Assembly: GCA_006384855.1 (NCBI GenBank)
Contig: VCJN01001583.1
Span: 1-64,000 of the forward strand
Direction: 5' to 3'
DNA length: 64,000 nt
From: Tetraselmis striata
Lineage: Eukaryota > Chlorophyta > Chlorodendrophyceae > Chlorodendrales > Chlorodendraceae
Part shown: one piece after another, positions 10,859 through 20,978 of the stretch
How the letters are laid out: every line of letters starts with the position of its first letter
Numbering within the stretch: the stretch's first letter is position 1
Position numbers and translations under genes: made by a program
Notes under the pieces: generated by a model
Told to the model about the DNA's origin: nothing
Databases searched by the model: none
What the model saw: the letters and a program-made list of their open reading frames with translations, nothing else

Positions 10859-11570
10859 TCAGCCGCGGCGAGGACGCTTGCAGCCAATGACCCGGGTCAT
10901 AGCAACACATGCCGACGAGCGACGCGACGCATGCGCATGAACACCATCACGTGCCGCACGCGCGGCCGCGACCCCGCCAATAACGTTGTCTGCATGTGCC
11001 ATGTTGATGAGCAAGGAGAAACGGCGGCGCCACGCAGACAAGAGCTGGCCGATTTTTTCCCCAGTGTGTGCGTGGCTAGCTTTCGCGAGCTCCACCAAGA
11101 AAGCCTCGGCGTGCGGGGCCAGCGAGCCAAGCTCGGAGACGGCGAAAGGAACAAAGCGAAGCATGCCGGCGGCGTTTCGGACACCCTCGTCATACTTCTG
11201 GATTTTGTGGCGCTCAGCGGCCCGCAAAGCAGTCGTTGGATCCGAGGTTGACACGCCGAGGATAGGGGCAATGGTGGTATCGACAGCAACCGTGTTTCCG
11301 CGGATACCTCCATACCCAAAAAGCCCAACATCGGCAGGCCGCCCGTCGCCGCCCTTCGGGAGAGAAACAAGCACCGTCCGACGGGTCCGTGAGGATCTCG
11401 ACACCCACGCCCAGCGCGGACTTCACGTCGTGGCAAATGTCGGAAAGGCCATGTGCCGCCCACTCGTGTGCGGCGTGGTTGGAGTCGCCCCCAGAGCAAC
11501 GTGCCACGTGATCAGCGTATATATGCGACCGCCCAAGTTGAAGGAGTGAACTCCACGCCAGCATCCTCAA
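10859..11570 (-). pseudogene. LINE ORF2 C-terminal fragment
   Basis: Read on the minus strand, the first part (about 11570-11370) carries HVARCSGGDSNHAAHEWAAH, a Cys/His knuckle-like segment, followed by GVEILTDPSDG. After a frame change the second part reads RPADVGLFGYGG, NTVAVDTTIAPILGVS, KYDEGVRNAAGMLRFVPFAV and WRRRFSLLINMAHADNVI. This succession (zinc knuckle, RPAD, a D-x-T-I-x-P-L strand, RFVPFAV, then WRRR) is the layout of the region downstream of reverse transcriptase in many non-LTR retrotransposon ORF2 proteins. The reverse transcriptase core is missing, and at least one frameshift breaks the frame, so this is a 5'-truncated dead copy. The element family is not resolved. Confidence 0.65.
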
Positions 11571-11790
11571 AACGGGCAAGCATACCTTGTACCGAGAAGG
11601 AGCAAGGTACCTTGTACCGTCCTTGTACCGTACCAAGGTACCTTGTACTCGTAATGTGATAATAGTCCAGATATAGTAGTGCAGAAAAATATTGTGAAAA
11701 TAACGCTAAAATAAGGCGGTGTCAAACCACGACGCTACCCAGGGGGTAGGGCAGCCCGCGCCATTTCATCAGGTTTTTGCCAGCTACGAG

Positions 11791-11805
11791 TACCATATAA
11801 TTACA
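11791..11805 (+). repeat. SINE target-site duplication, left copy
   Basis: TACCATATAATTACA, repeated exactly at 12060-12074 on the other side of the SINE. Confidence 0.9.
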
Positions 11806-12059
11806 AGGTACATCCCTGGCCCGCTCGGTAGAGCGGTCGTCTCGTGTGCGAGAGGTACCGGGTTCGATTCCTGGCCGATGTATTTCGGCAATATCGGCCC
11901 GGCGTGTCCCGGGTTTACTCGGTTGATGCATTAGCCCTTCGGGGTTCGAATGAGGCAATGGTCTATGGGCTATGCCAGACCTACGACTGCAGTTGGCGCA
12001 CGAGGTCAAGTGCTGGGGCGGCTTCGGCCGATGTCCCGGGGCGAACTTTACTTTACTTT
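11806..12059 (+). mobile_element. Intact tRNA-derived SINE with 15-bp target-site duplication
   Basis: The 5' part is tRNA-like: a GCTCGGTAGAGCGGT segment in the place of the D arm and A box, an arm CTCG-TGTG-CGAG, then GAGAGGTACCGGGTTCGATTCC, whose GGTTCGATTCC is a perfect RNA polymerase III B box. The segment from GTAGAGCG through GCGAGAGGTACCGGG resembles tRNA-Ala, but the anticodon loop is shortened, so it is not a working tRNA. The 3' body includes GCATTAGCCCTTCGGGGTTCG, a GGGCTATGCCAGACCTACGA segment and GGGGCGGCTTCGG, and ends in CTTTACTTTT rather than poly(A). Identical 15-bp direct repeats flank it exactly, which is direct evidence of retrotransposition. With the best B box and exact flanks, it looks like the youngest copy in the window. 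Confidence 0.85.
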
Positions 12060-12074
12060 TACCATATAATTACA
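12060..12074 (+). repeat. SINE target-site duplication, right copy
   Basis: TACCATATAATTACA, identical to 11791-11805. Confidence 0.9.
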
Positions 12075-13370
12075 TGAGCTAGCAGCAGAAGGCGATATCG
12101 GAAATCACCAAAATAGCTACGAGTACCATATCGAGTGTTTATAAACAAAGTACGATATGAGCAAGTGTAAGTATTGGGAGTACATAAGGATCGCAGTCTG
12201 ACACCCTACAACACTGGTGCGGGTGCCGTAGGGTATTCGCCCCGTGATGTCGCCCGCCCCGGCGGTGCCCGCGACCTGCCTGGCCCCGGCAGGCTACTGT
12301 CGGAGCTGTATGTCGTGGAGCAAGTGCGCCCGCGAGCGCTCGCGATAGTAGAGCGGTGTTGGTCGCTACCGCAGATGATGGCGCCAGAAGCAGCCGGACG
12401 CGATTGCCTCGCACAACCATACTGCCCGCCCGACTGCCCACTCGCTCGCGGCATCACCTGTTTGCCCGTTGCCCCTGTCCTGATTTCCCAGGGTGCGTCC
12501 CCCTTCCGCCCCCTGCCCGCTTGTCCACAGCTACCTGTACTTGATAAACCCGTCTGTCGCGCATACCGGTGAGTCGCACGTGACACCTCGCGGGCGCTCT
12601 ACGGACTTGGACCACCTGCGCCGCTGTCGTCCGCCACTTCCTGACAGAGTGACAGGTTCACGTACTAGTAGTTTACACTGCCTTCCCCGCCCGTGCACGC
12701 ATGCACTCTACGACAGCAGCGCGTTGGCGCGGTTGCTAACCAGCTACCAGTAAGTGAGTATAAGGCTGGGCCTAGGATGCCGGAGCTGTTGAGCTACCTG
12801 CGTGCCCCCCCGCCGCCCCCCCCCCCCCCCCCCCCCCCCCCCCGTTTTCTAGCGCCGGTTGGTTCTCTGCTGGTACACGTCTGTCACGGCGTTGCGTCGG
12901 CGGTGGGGCTACTTGCGGGTTGCCGCGGCGAGATGCCGATGCGATCGCGGGATATACAGCCGCGCCGGTTGGCTGGGCCTCCTCGGCCCTGTCCCCTCCG
13001 GCGTCCCACTGCCCCGCGCCCCTTCTCCGTGCGGTCCAACGCGGAGGGCGGGGCATAATTGCTAGCGCACGCCCGTACACCGCCCAGAGCTGTTTGCAGC
13101 GTTGCGCGCCAATCCTGCGTGGCGGCTTGTGCTGGTTTTGCGCCGACCAAGCAGGCGGGGGCGGATGTCGTAGATGGCCGCGAATTGAGGCTTATCCGCC
13201 GGCTCCCCCCCCCCCCCCCCCCCCCACTCTCGACAGCGGCCCCCGCAGCCTCTCTCAAGTCTCCCGCTGTCCCCCCCTGTCCATAAACACAAACTCGGAT
13301 ATGGACGTAGACACGGACCTGCCGCCTGAAGCTCCGGTTGTCAGCCCCTTGCGCGCCACGCAGGCCGGCC
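12075..13370 (+). promoter_or_regulatory. Upstream region and likely 5' UTR of cysteine synthase
   Basis: No coding exon was found. Two C runs lie at about 12812-12843 and 13207-13226. The first follows CTGC-GTGCCCCC, which resembles the C-tract splice donors seen elsewhere in the window, so an intron in the 5' UTR is possible. No TATA box is obvious. Confidence 0.3.
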
Positions 13371-16165
13371 ATGCAGGTCCTCCGTGGGAGCTCCGCCCTT
13401 GGCGCCGTCCCGTTGGGCCGCCAGCCCGGCGCGACCCGCCTGCAGCGCCGCGCCACGCCGCCCGCCCCGGCCCCCGCCCGGCGGGCCCGCCCCGCTGTGC
13501 GCTGCGCCGCGGAGCCGATCGCCAAGCCCGCCCGCCCCACCGGCACCACCATCGCGGAGTGCGCCCACCGAGCCTACCCCATCCTGACTACCGCCCCGCC
13601 CTTATTTCTACTTACTATCATAGTTCACAATGTACTGCGACAGCCATTCATCATCGCATTTTTCCTCGGGCCATCCTCCCCACCACGGTTGTGCAGGAGC
13701 ATCGTGGACTTGGTGGGCAACACGCCGCTGGTGTACCTGAACAAGGTGACCGCCGGGAGCGGCGCACGCATCGCGGCCAAGATGGAGTCGATGGAGCCCA
13801 GCTGCAGCGTGAAGGACCGCATCGGCAAGAACATGATCGAGGACGCGGAGAAGGCGGGCAAGATCACGCCCGGGGTAACCACGCTGGTCGAGCCCACCAG
13901 CGGCAACACAGGTGCGCGCCCGCTCTTGACAAGCTGGACCCAGCAAACGTTAGCAAGAGAGAGAGGGGGAGAAGCAGGTGAAAGGCGGGGGGGGGGGGGG
14001 GGGGGGGACTCCAGTTAGGCGGAAGGTGCCGTGAGAGGCTTTCTGCAAATCCGGATAGGAATTCAATGGAATTGAGCTGAATCATGTGAAAACATGTCAT
14101 TCAGCTGAATTCAGGGCTGAAATGCAGGCATTCCACCTGAATTCAGTGAGAAGTGAGGCCGGAATTTCTTGGCATACAATGTACATACCAGTATAGCACA
14201 TCCGGAACTTTTGCAATTCAGCAGGCTGGCCGATATTTAACCTGAATTCAACGGCAGACTTATCTCAGACTTAATTTAGGGTTGGAATTCAATTCTCAAC
14301 CTGAATTCAGCAAGGAGTCAGGCCTGAAGGAAGAACTCTCCACAAATATCGCAAGGGCAGCGCAATCGGCACCATTGATTTGGTCGGCTGATCGAAGTTC
14401 AGCCTGGATTTCGACCAGAATCCAGGCTTGGAGTTTCTGAATTCAGCATATACTCAGACTGGGTTCAAATGAAGGCATGCAAAGGCGCCGTAAGTCATGT
14501 GAAATTGCGGGCGGATTTGAGTAAAATTCGGGACTTTCAGGCGGAGGGGGCCTGGCGGGCACCCCTGGCTGGGCGCTGAGGCGCTGCGGTGGTGGTGGTG
14601 GTGGCGCAGGCATCGGCCTCGCGTTTGTGGCGGCCTCCAAGGGCTACAAGCTCATCCTCACCATGCCGGCCTCCATGTCCCTGGAGCGCCGCGTGCTGCT
14701 GCAGGTGCGCCGGCGCCCGCCCCTGCCAAAGCCGCACCTCCCTATAGCACGGGACATATTTTTGCAAACATACACCTCCATCCGGGGCGGAGAGGCAGCC
14801 ATCCCTCCCTCCCTCTCTCTCTATACCTGCCGGGCAGGGCGAATCGACAAGGGCCCCGTGGTGTCGGGGGGGAGGGGGAGGGGGGAGGAGGGGTGTACCT
14901 GGCGACCTCGGGGCGTCTTAGTACTTGATGGCCTGATCGCCCCCAGTCATCCCGGCCCTCGCCGAGCCGCGAGCACGATGAATCCGACTGCGCAACACCT
15001 TGTGCACACTGCCCTTGCGCCGGCTGCCCCGAGCGGCCGGGCGGGGATGTGCGGGCCGGACGACCTCCGTCAGGCAGGCCGTGCCCCGAGCGCCACACGA
15101 TCAACCGGAGGGACACGGAAAGGCTGCCCCCAAACTTGATGAGGGGTCTGTCCATCCCCTTGAGGCGGGGGGCTGCTGCCGACTGTTGACGGTGACCTGT
15201 TTTGTACATCATGCCAAAGCGGCGAATGTGTGCGCGATCAGTCCTCCTGCTGGCCGGGGAAGGAAGGAGGGTGGGGGAAGTGGGTGGGTGGGGGGGGGGG
15301 GGGGGGGGCACAGGAAGCCCGGCTGGGTACACTACGCCATTTATTTGGGTAATAAGAAGGTCCAAATGGAAAAATGCCTCCTCCTGTAGAATTGAGTTGT
15401 AAAATCTGTGCATGGGTTTTGGGGGTACATTCCGATACTTTTCAATGTGAGCATCGCTTTTCATTGAAGACGGTGGCGGTGGGGGGGGGGGGGGGGGTGC
15501 GGGGCACAGTGATTTGCCTATTATTAACCTCGCTCTTGTAGGCGTGCACGCACCCACACCTCGCACCATCCACCTGCTTTCAGGCTGAAGGGGCCAATTC
15601 CATCTAGTCAGCATCAGCGGAATTCAATCCATTCTCTCTGAACTTTCCTGAACTTCAGATCAAATTCAGTTATACCTGGGGTTTTTCCCCGTCGGTTTTC
15701 ATTTCAAGGCGACGGCCCGCAGCGGGACTGCTGAACCCATAACTGATTACAGTCCGAATTCAGCCGAGTCTTTTGGGGATCCGGATTTTCATTCTCCTGA
15801 ACGCCGGCCGCGCCCTGGCTGCGCCGCCGCTGCCGCAGGCGTTTGGCGCGACGCTGGTGCTGACGGACCCCGCAAAGGGCATGGGCGGCGCGGTGAAGAA
15901 GGCAGAGGAGATCGCGGCGGCGACGGAGAGCTCGTACGTGCTGCAGCAGTTTGAGAACCCCGCCAACGCGGCAGTGCACCGCCTCACCACCGGCCCCGAG
16001 ATCTTCCGCGACACCGCGGGCGAGGTGGACATCCTGGTGGCGGGCATCGGCACCGGCGGCACCATCACCGGCGCGGGCGAGTACCTGAAGAGCGTGAAGG
16101 GCGGCGTGCAGGTGGTGGCGGTGGAGCCCACCGAGTCGCCCGTGCTGTCAGGCGGCCAGCCGGGG

Positions 16166-16197
<32 letters not shown>

Positions 16198-17643
16198 TGT
16201 CCCGGGCGTGCTCAACACCCACGTGTACGACGAGGTGGTGCAGGTGCGCCGCGGGGGCTCACGGGGCGCCGCCGCCCCTCGCGCCCGCCGTCGGCTCCTC
16301 CCCGTCTGCCTGGCGGCTCCAACCCCCAGCGGCCTGGCAGTGCCTGTGGGCTCACACGGCAGCGCGCTTGTGCACAAAATGCTGAGGGGCGCTTGGCACC
16401 GCTCTCTCAACCGCACCATCAGTCTGGCATAGATCTGTCTGGTTCTGTGTGCGGGAAAGCGCCCCGGGTATACATGCACATACATACATACATACATACA
16501 TACATACACACATACATAGATACATACATACACACATGCATAGATACATGCTGCATGCCTACCGCTGCCGGCACATGCATGAGCACCCTTATACGCCTCA
16601 AGCTGGGCTTACATGCAACCCATGAGAGCATTCGCTGTGCTTCCGCCAGAGTTTTGTCTACATTTGACCTCTGGCGGGCAGGGCGGGTTCTTAGTCGCAG
16701 CGTTGTTCTTATCGCCGGGCGTCGGCACCCGTAGCTGAGTCGGCGCCTGTGTTGTCAAAGTGGTCACAACTGCGGCGGCGGCTGTTGGGATGTGGGGTGG
16801 GGGCCGGGGTATCGGGCGCCAAGCGCAGCGGCATTGCGTCTGTATGGAGGACCCCCCGGAAACGGGGAGGGGGGCGTGACGCCCGACGCGCCGCCCCGTG
16901 CCGCCGCGCAGATTTCCAGCGACGACGCGATCTCGATGGCGCGGCGCCTGGCCCAGGAGGAGGGCGTCCTCTGCGGCATCTCCTCCGGCGCAGCCGTCCT
17001 GGCGGCCATCAAGGTGGTCCCCCCCCCCCCCCCCCCTCTCCCCCCCTTCCTTTTTCTCTCACCTTCATGGAAGAGCACGCCCCAGCAACGAGGGACTTTG
17101 GTCCGCCATGGCATGCATGTTTACTCACTCGCAAATTACAGCCCGCACGATGAATCCGGCCGGGGCTGACATGTTGGCAGTCGCAACAAGTGAGGGATGG
17201 AGCGGAGGGTTCGAGTTTTGGCTTTTAAGGCTCAGCTCCTCATGATTCATTTTTTGAATGTATTTATGTTACATGTAAGATGCGAACACAGACGGACGCA
17301 GATGCCAATTTGAAATAGCGGCGGCGTTTTGGGGATTTTCACTTTGCGGCCTTACTGGCGAGGGCACTGGACGACCCCCACGCCAATCCGCACGCTCTGA
17401 CGCCATCGTGCCCCCGCTCGGCCCCCCCCCCCCCCCCCCCCCCCTCCCCCTCCCTGCCAGGTTGGAAAACGCCCGGAGAACGCCGGCAAGTTGATCGTGG
17501 TGATCATCCCCTCCTTCGGCGAGCGCTACCTCAGCAGCGCCCTCTTCGCGGACGTGCAGAAGGAGTGCGCCGGCATGGGCATGAACGAGCGCATCAAGTT
17601 CACCGACCCCGCGGGCCGCGAGTTCTTCGTGCCGCCCCTGTGA
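13371..17643 (+). CDS. Plastid cysteine synthase (O-acetylserine(thiol)lyase)
   Basis: Six exons: 13371-13558, 13697-13911, 14610-14704, 15839-16243, 16912-17013 and 17461-17643. All introns are GT-AG, all phases agree, and the product is 395 aa. It makes cysteine from O-acetylserine and sulfide with pyridoxal phosphate (PLP), the last step of sulfate assimilation. The start is the first ATG in the frame. Residues 1 to about 55 are Ala/Arg/Pro-rich with no acidic residues until the end, fitting a plastid transit peptide. Then come [17 protein letters not shown], the PLP lysine K102 in [10 protein letters not shown], the substrate loop [22 protein letters not shown], the phosphate-binding [23 protein letters not shown] and the C-terminal PSFGERYLS. 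Its length matches plant plastid enzymes (about 390 aa). Introns 2-5 carry G/C homopolymers, a TACA microsatellite and repeated EcoRI-like words. Confidence 0.97.
14050..14450 (+). repeat. Repeated palindrome CTGAATTCAG in cysteine synthase intron 2
   Basis: Four exact copies at 14105, 14137, 14301 and 14437, plus near copies at 14242 and several GAATTCA or TTCAGCTGAA words. Similar words recur in intron 3 at about 15617-15770. Confidence 0.85.
15287..15309 (+). repeat. Oligo-G runs in cysteine synthase intron 3
   Basis: A G-rich stretch ends in about 20 consecutive G; a second run of about 17 G lies at 15481-15497 in the same 1134-nt intron. Confidence 0.9.
16478..16545 (+). repeat. (TACA)n-type microsatellite in cysteine synthase intron 4
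   Basis: Interrupted ACAT/CATA tetranucleotide repeats, about 15 units with CACA and GATA variants. ORFs on both strands here are artefacts. Confidence 0.9.
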
Positions 17644-17770
17644 GCGCGCCGCGCGGCCGCCGGGGGGCGCGGCCAGAGGGGCGAGTGCGGGGTGGCTGAC
17701 GCGAGAAGGGGCTGTGCGTGCCCGGGGTCGCGGCGCCATGCTTCGGCCCGCGCCGGGCCAGTGCGGAGCC

Positions 17771-17775
17771 TGTAA
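17771..17775 (+). terminator. TGTAA poly(A) signal of cysteine synthase
   Basis: TGTAA 128 nt past the TGA at 17641-17643, the spacing usual for green algae. Confidence 0.65.
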
Positions 17776-18054
17776 CGGATGAATGCCATCGCAGCCGCAT
17801 CGGATTTAAACCGCGCAAGCGAGCGACATAGAAGCATATATCATGGGCGCTGTATTTCGGCTTCAAAGCCATCCTGGAGAAGTGTTTACAGCAACCTGTT
17901 CCATTTATATCCAGAAGAGCAGTGTGACAATAATACGAGTACGATATACTACGAGTTAGTACCTGTGCGGACTAGTACAATGTGTACCTGTGACTACGGG
18001 TATATGTACTGTATAATGCTGCCATGTGGTAAGCGTTGTGATAACAAATATCTT

Positions 18055-18165
18055 TGTATCGTCGAAACACTGTAGCCTCGCGCCTTTGCACCACTGCTGC
18101 ACACCACCTTTGTTTTTGTCTCTCTCCTGTTGAGACCGCCGCAGCAGCATCGATAGATAATGCAC
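18055..18165 (+). repeat. Repeat shared with 34.3 kb
   Basis: Shares CGCCTTTGCACCAC, a CACACC-ACCTTTGTTT stretch, a CTGTTGA step and GCCGCAG in order with 34295-34385. It is a short transposon remnant just downstream of cysteine synthase. Confidence 0.6.
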
Positions 18166-18339
18166 CACCCCCTATTCTTCACTAGAGGCTTAAAATAATT
18201 TTGTATAGTATTACCGGTGTATTAGGGTTTACAATGTATTATAATATTGCGAAGAGTTACCGGTAAACAACATATGTCAAATTATTGCATTAGTGAGATT
18301 ATTGCATGTGCAATGCTTTCGGACTACGAGTACCCGTAA

Positions 18340-18790
18340 GGGGATGTGGTGGAGATGGGTGGAGCGTTGGGGTATTAGCGTGTTTGCGGGGGTTGGGGGT
18401 GGAGGACGACTCACATCCTACCCACCCACATCCCTCCTCTACCCCCGCCCCCTTTTCCTCACGCAAGTCCTCTGCACCCCTTCCCCCCCCTATTTTCGCT
18501 CATGCATTCCATATTCTCCCCACTACCGCCCCTTCCACGCGCTCCGCCTCCGACCCTCGACGCACCTTACACCCACTAGCTATATAACCCTAAACAAACC
18601 CCACCAAACACGACATTACACAACACGAAACCCCACACGTACACTCAACCCTAACATCTCAGCCCAACCCCATATATCACCCATCACAACCCCGCCAACA
18701 CAATCAACATACAACACTCCATTCTCACAACGCCACCCACCGTAGTAAACCCCATGACGAATTACAGAACCAAACCCACCACCCCCACAC
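18340..18790 (+). other. Strand-asymmetric stretch: G-rich, then C/A-rich
   Basis: About 18341-18410 is G/T-rich with almost no C. About 18418-18785 is C/A-rich with very few G, and includes AACCCTAAACAAACCCCACC-like words. ORFs over it are composition artefacts. No gene is seen. Confidence 0.55.
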
Positions 18791-18792
18791 TC

Positions 18793-20158
18793 CAGTGAGG
18801 GCAACATCAACCGGGATGTCCGGGGTTTATCATGTTGGCGCGTTAGCCCTTCGTGATTCGAATGAGGCAATGATAAGGGCTATGCCAGCAGACCTATGAC
18901 TGCAGTTGGCGCAAGAGGTCAAATTAGTGCTGGGGCGGCTTCGGCCGATGTTTGTCCCGGGGCGAGCTTTTCATTTACCCAGAATCGCGAGCAGGACCCG
19001 TGTACCCCCCATACGTACATCCCTTGTCCGCTCGGTTGAGCGGTCGTCTCGTACGCGAGATGTCCCGGGATCGATTCCTGGCCGATGTATTTTCGGCAAT
19101 TTCGTCCCGGCGTGTCATGGGTTTCCCCGGTTGATGCATTAGCCCTTCGGGGTTCGAATGAGGCAATGGTCTACGGGCTATGCCAGACCTACGACTGCAG
19201 TTGGCGCAAGAGGTCAAATTAGTGCTGGGGCGGCTTCGGCCGATGATCCGGGGCGAGCTTTTCGTTTACCCAGAATCGCGAGCAGGACCGGTGCACCCCC
19301 CATACGTACATCCCTTGTCCGCTCGGTTGAGCGGTCGTCTCGTACGCGAGATGTCCCGGGATCGATTCCTGGCCGATGTATTTTCGGCAATTTCGTCCCG
19401 GTGTGTCCTGGGTTTCCCCGGTTGATGCATTAGCCCTTCGGGGTTCGAATGAGGCAATGGTCTACGGGCTATGCCAGACCTACCTTGCAGTTGGCGCAAG
19501 AGGTCAAATTAGTGCTGGGGCGGCTTCGGCCGATGATCCGGGGCGAGCTTTTCGTTTACCCAGAATCGCGAGCAGGACCGGTGCACCCCCCATACGTACA
19601 TCCCTTGTCCGCTCGGTTGAGCGGTCGTCTCGTACGCGAGATGTCCCGGGATCGATTCCTGGCCGATGTATTTTCGGCAATTTCGTCCCGGTGTGTCCTG
19701 GGTTTACCCGGTTGATGCATTAGCCCTTCGGGGTTCGAATGAGGCAATGGTCTACGGGCTATGCCATACCTACTACTGCAATTGGCGCAAGAGGTCAAGT
19801 GCTGCGCGGGCGGCTTCGGCCGATGTCTCAGGGCGAACTTAAGTTTTGATATCTCTTAACTTTTGACACCTCGTATCGTACAGAACGTACATCATCCCTT
19901 GTCCGCTCGGTTGAGCGGTCGTCTCGTATGCGAGAGGTCCGGGTATCGCGAATCCTGGCCGATGCATTTTCGGCAATTTCGTCCCGGCGTGTCTTGGGTT
20001 TCCCCGGTTGATGTATTACCTTTCGGGGATTAGCTCTTCGGGGTTCGAATGAGGCAATGGTCTACGGGCTATGCCATACCTACGACTGCAGTTGGCGCAA
20101 GAGGTCAAGTGCTGGGGCGGCTTCGGCCGATGTCCGGGGGCGAACTCTACTTTTACTT
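18793..20158 (+). mobile_element. Tandem array of the tRNA-derived SINE
   Basis: A partial unit (about 18793-18975) is followed by four copies whose CCCTTGTCCGCTCGG boxes begin at 19021, 19312, 19602 and 19896, giving periods of 291, 290 and 294 bp. Units 1-3 share a linker of about 40 bp (CAGAATCGCGAGCAGGAC, then CACCCCCCATACG) absent from the dispersed copies. The B box reads GGATCGATTCC in these units. The last unit ends in GAACTCTACTTTTACTTT, like the intact SINE. Identity of the linker and near-identity of units 2 and 3 point to local duplication after insertion, not repeated insertion. ORFs spanning the units are side effects of the periodicity. Confidence 0.88.
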
Positions 20159-20159
20159 T

Positions 20160-20909
20160 AGGGGTAGTGGCAGGCCCATATGCCTATACCACTGAGGCAA
20201 GGGAAGCCATAAACATGTCCAGGGGTGGGGAAAATATGTGAATAAGTTGTGCAATTGTGCGACAAGGACGATGTCAAAAAAGCTCAAAGCCTAAATGGTA
20301 CAAAATTGCAGGGCACAAGGAGGCCTCGAAAATAAGCCTCTCATACTGCTTGCGCATGCAGAGATAACCACAGCAAGAATTGTGCCATGATGTTGCTCCA
20401 AACAAACCAGTGGAGTCGATACATCGAGCTTGTCCCATACCCTGAATGACCTAGTTTCAGTGCCCTACACTCACAGTGGATAGTTGGCAGCCACATCAAT
20501 GGCGACGTGGTATGAGAACGGCGGCAAGTGTGGCCCATGCGTATGTATGGGCATGTGTGGCGCGACTTCTGGCTCTGTAGCGCCATCGCCACACCCTCTG
20601 CTTTGACGTAATTGAAAGTGTTAATGGTAACGGCTGCAACGCGGCACAACCGGGTCTATCGCGCTACCACAGCATTGGCCCCAAGCCGTACGACCCTTGA
20701 ATAAACATGCACGCGCGCACGGCCTCAATGTAACCACCAATGGGTATGTGGGTTGAATCCAAAAACCCCGTACTTATGTGGATGGGTGTAGTTTCTACAA
20801 CCGTTGTACCAACTGCCACACATGTTGGCTTGGGGAGCACTGTACGATGAGCAGACTGTTCTTCGCGTCCCGATATAGTAGGGGCACGTGACGTGATGGA
20901 GGGGCAGGC
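20160..20909. other. No supported gene
   Basis: One minus-strand ORF of 102 codons (20341-20649) has no recognisable motif, and no splice neighbours could be shown. Confidence 0.4.
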
Positions 20910-20914
20910 TTACA
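20910..20914 (-). terminator. TGTAA poly(A) signal of the FCF2 gene
   Basis: TGTAA on the minus strand, 65 nt past the stop at 20979-20981. Confidence 0.6.
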
Positions 20915-20978
20915 GGTACAGAAAAACGCACTCTCAGCCCCAGCCCCGCAACCAGACCAAACCCTAGCTAGGGCCCCG

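Noticed and set aside
10931..11549. 187-codon plus-strand ORF
   Set aside because: The minus strand carries recognisable LINE ORF2 tail motifs; the plus frame is its shadow.
18585..18620. Interstitial telomere (CCCTAAA)n
   Set aside because: Only isolated CCCTAAA-like words occur, with no tandem array.
18906..19723. Plus- and minus-strand ORFs repeated every 290 bp
   Set aside because: They follow the SINE array period and contain Pol III promoter boxes, not protein motifs.
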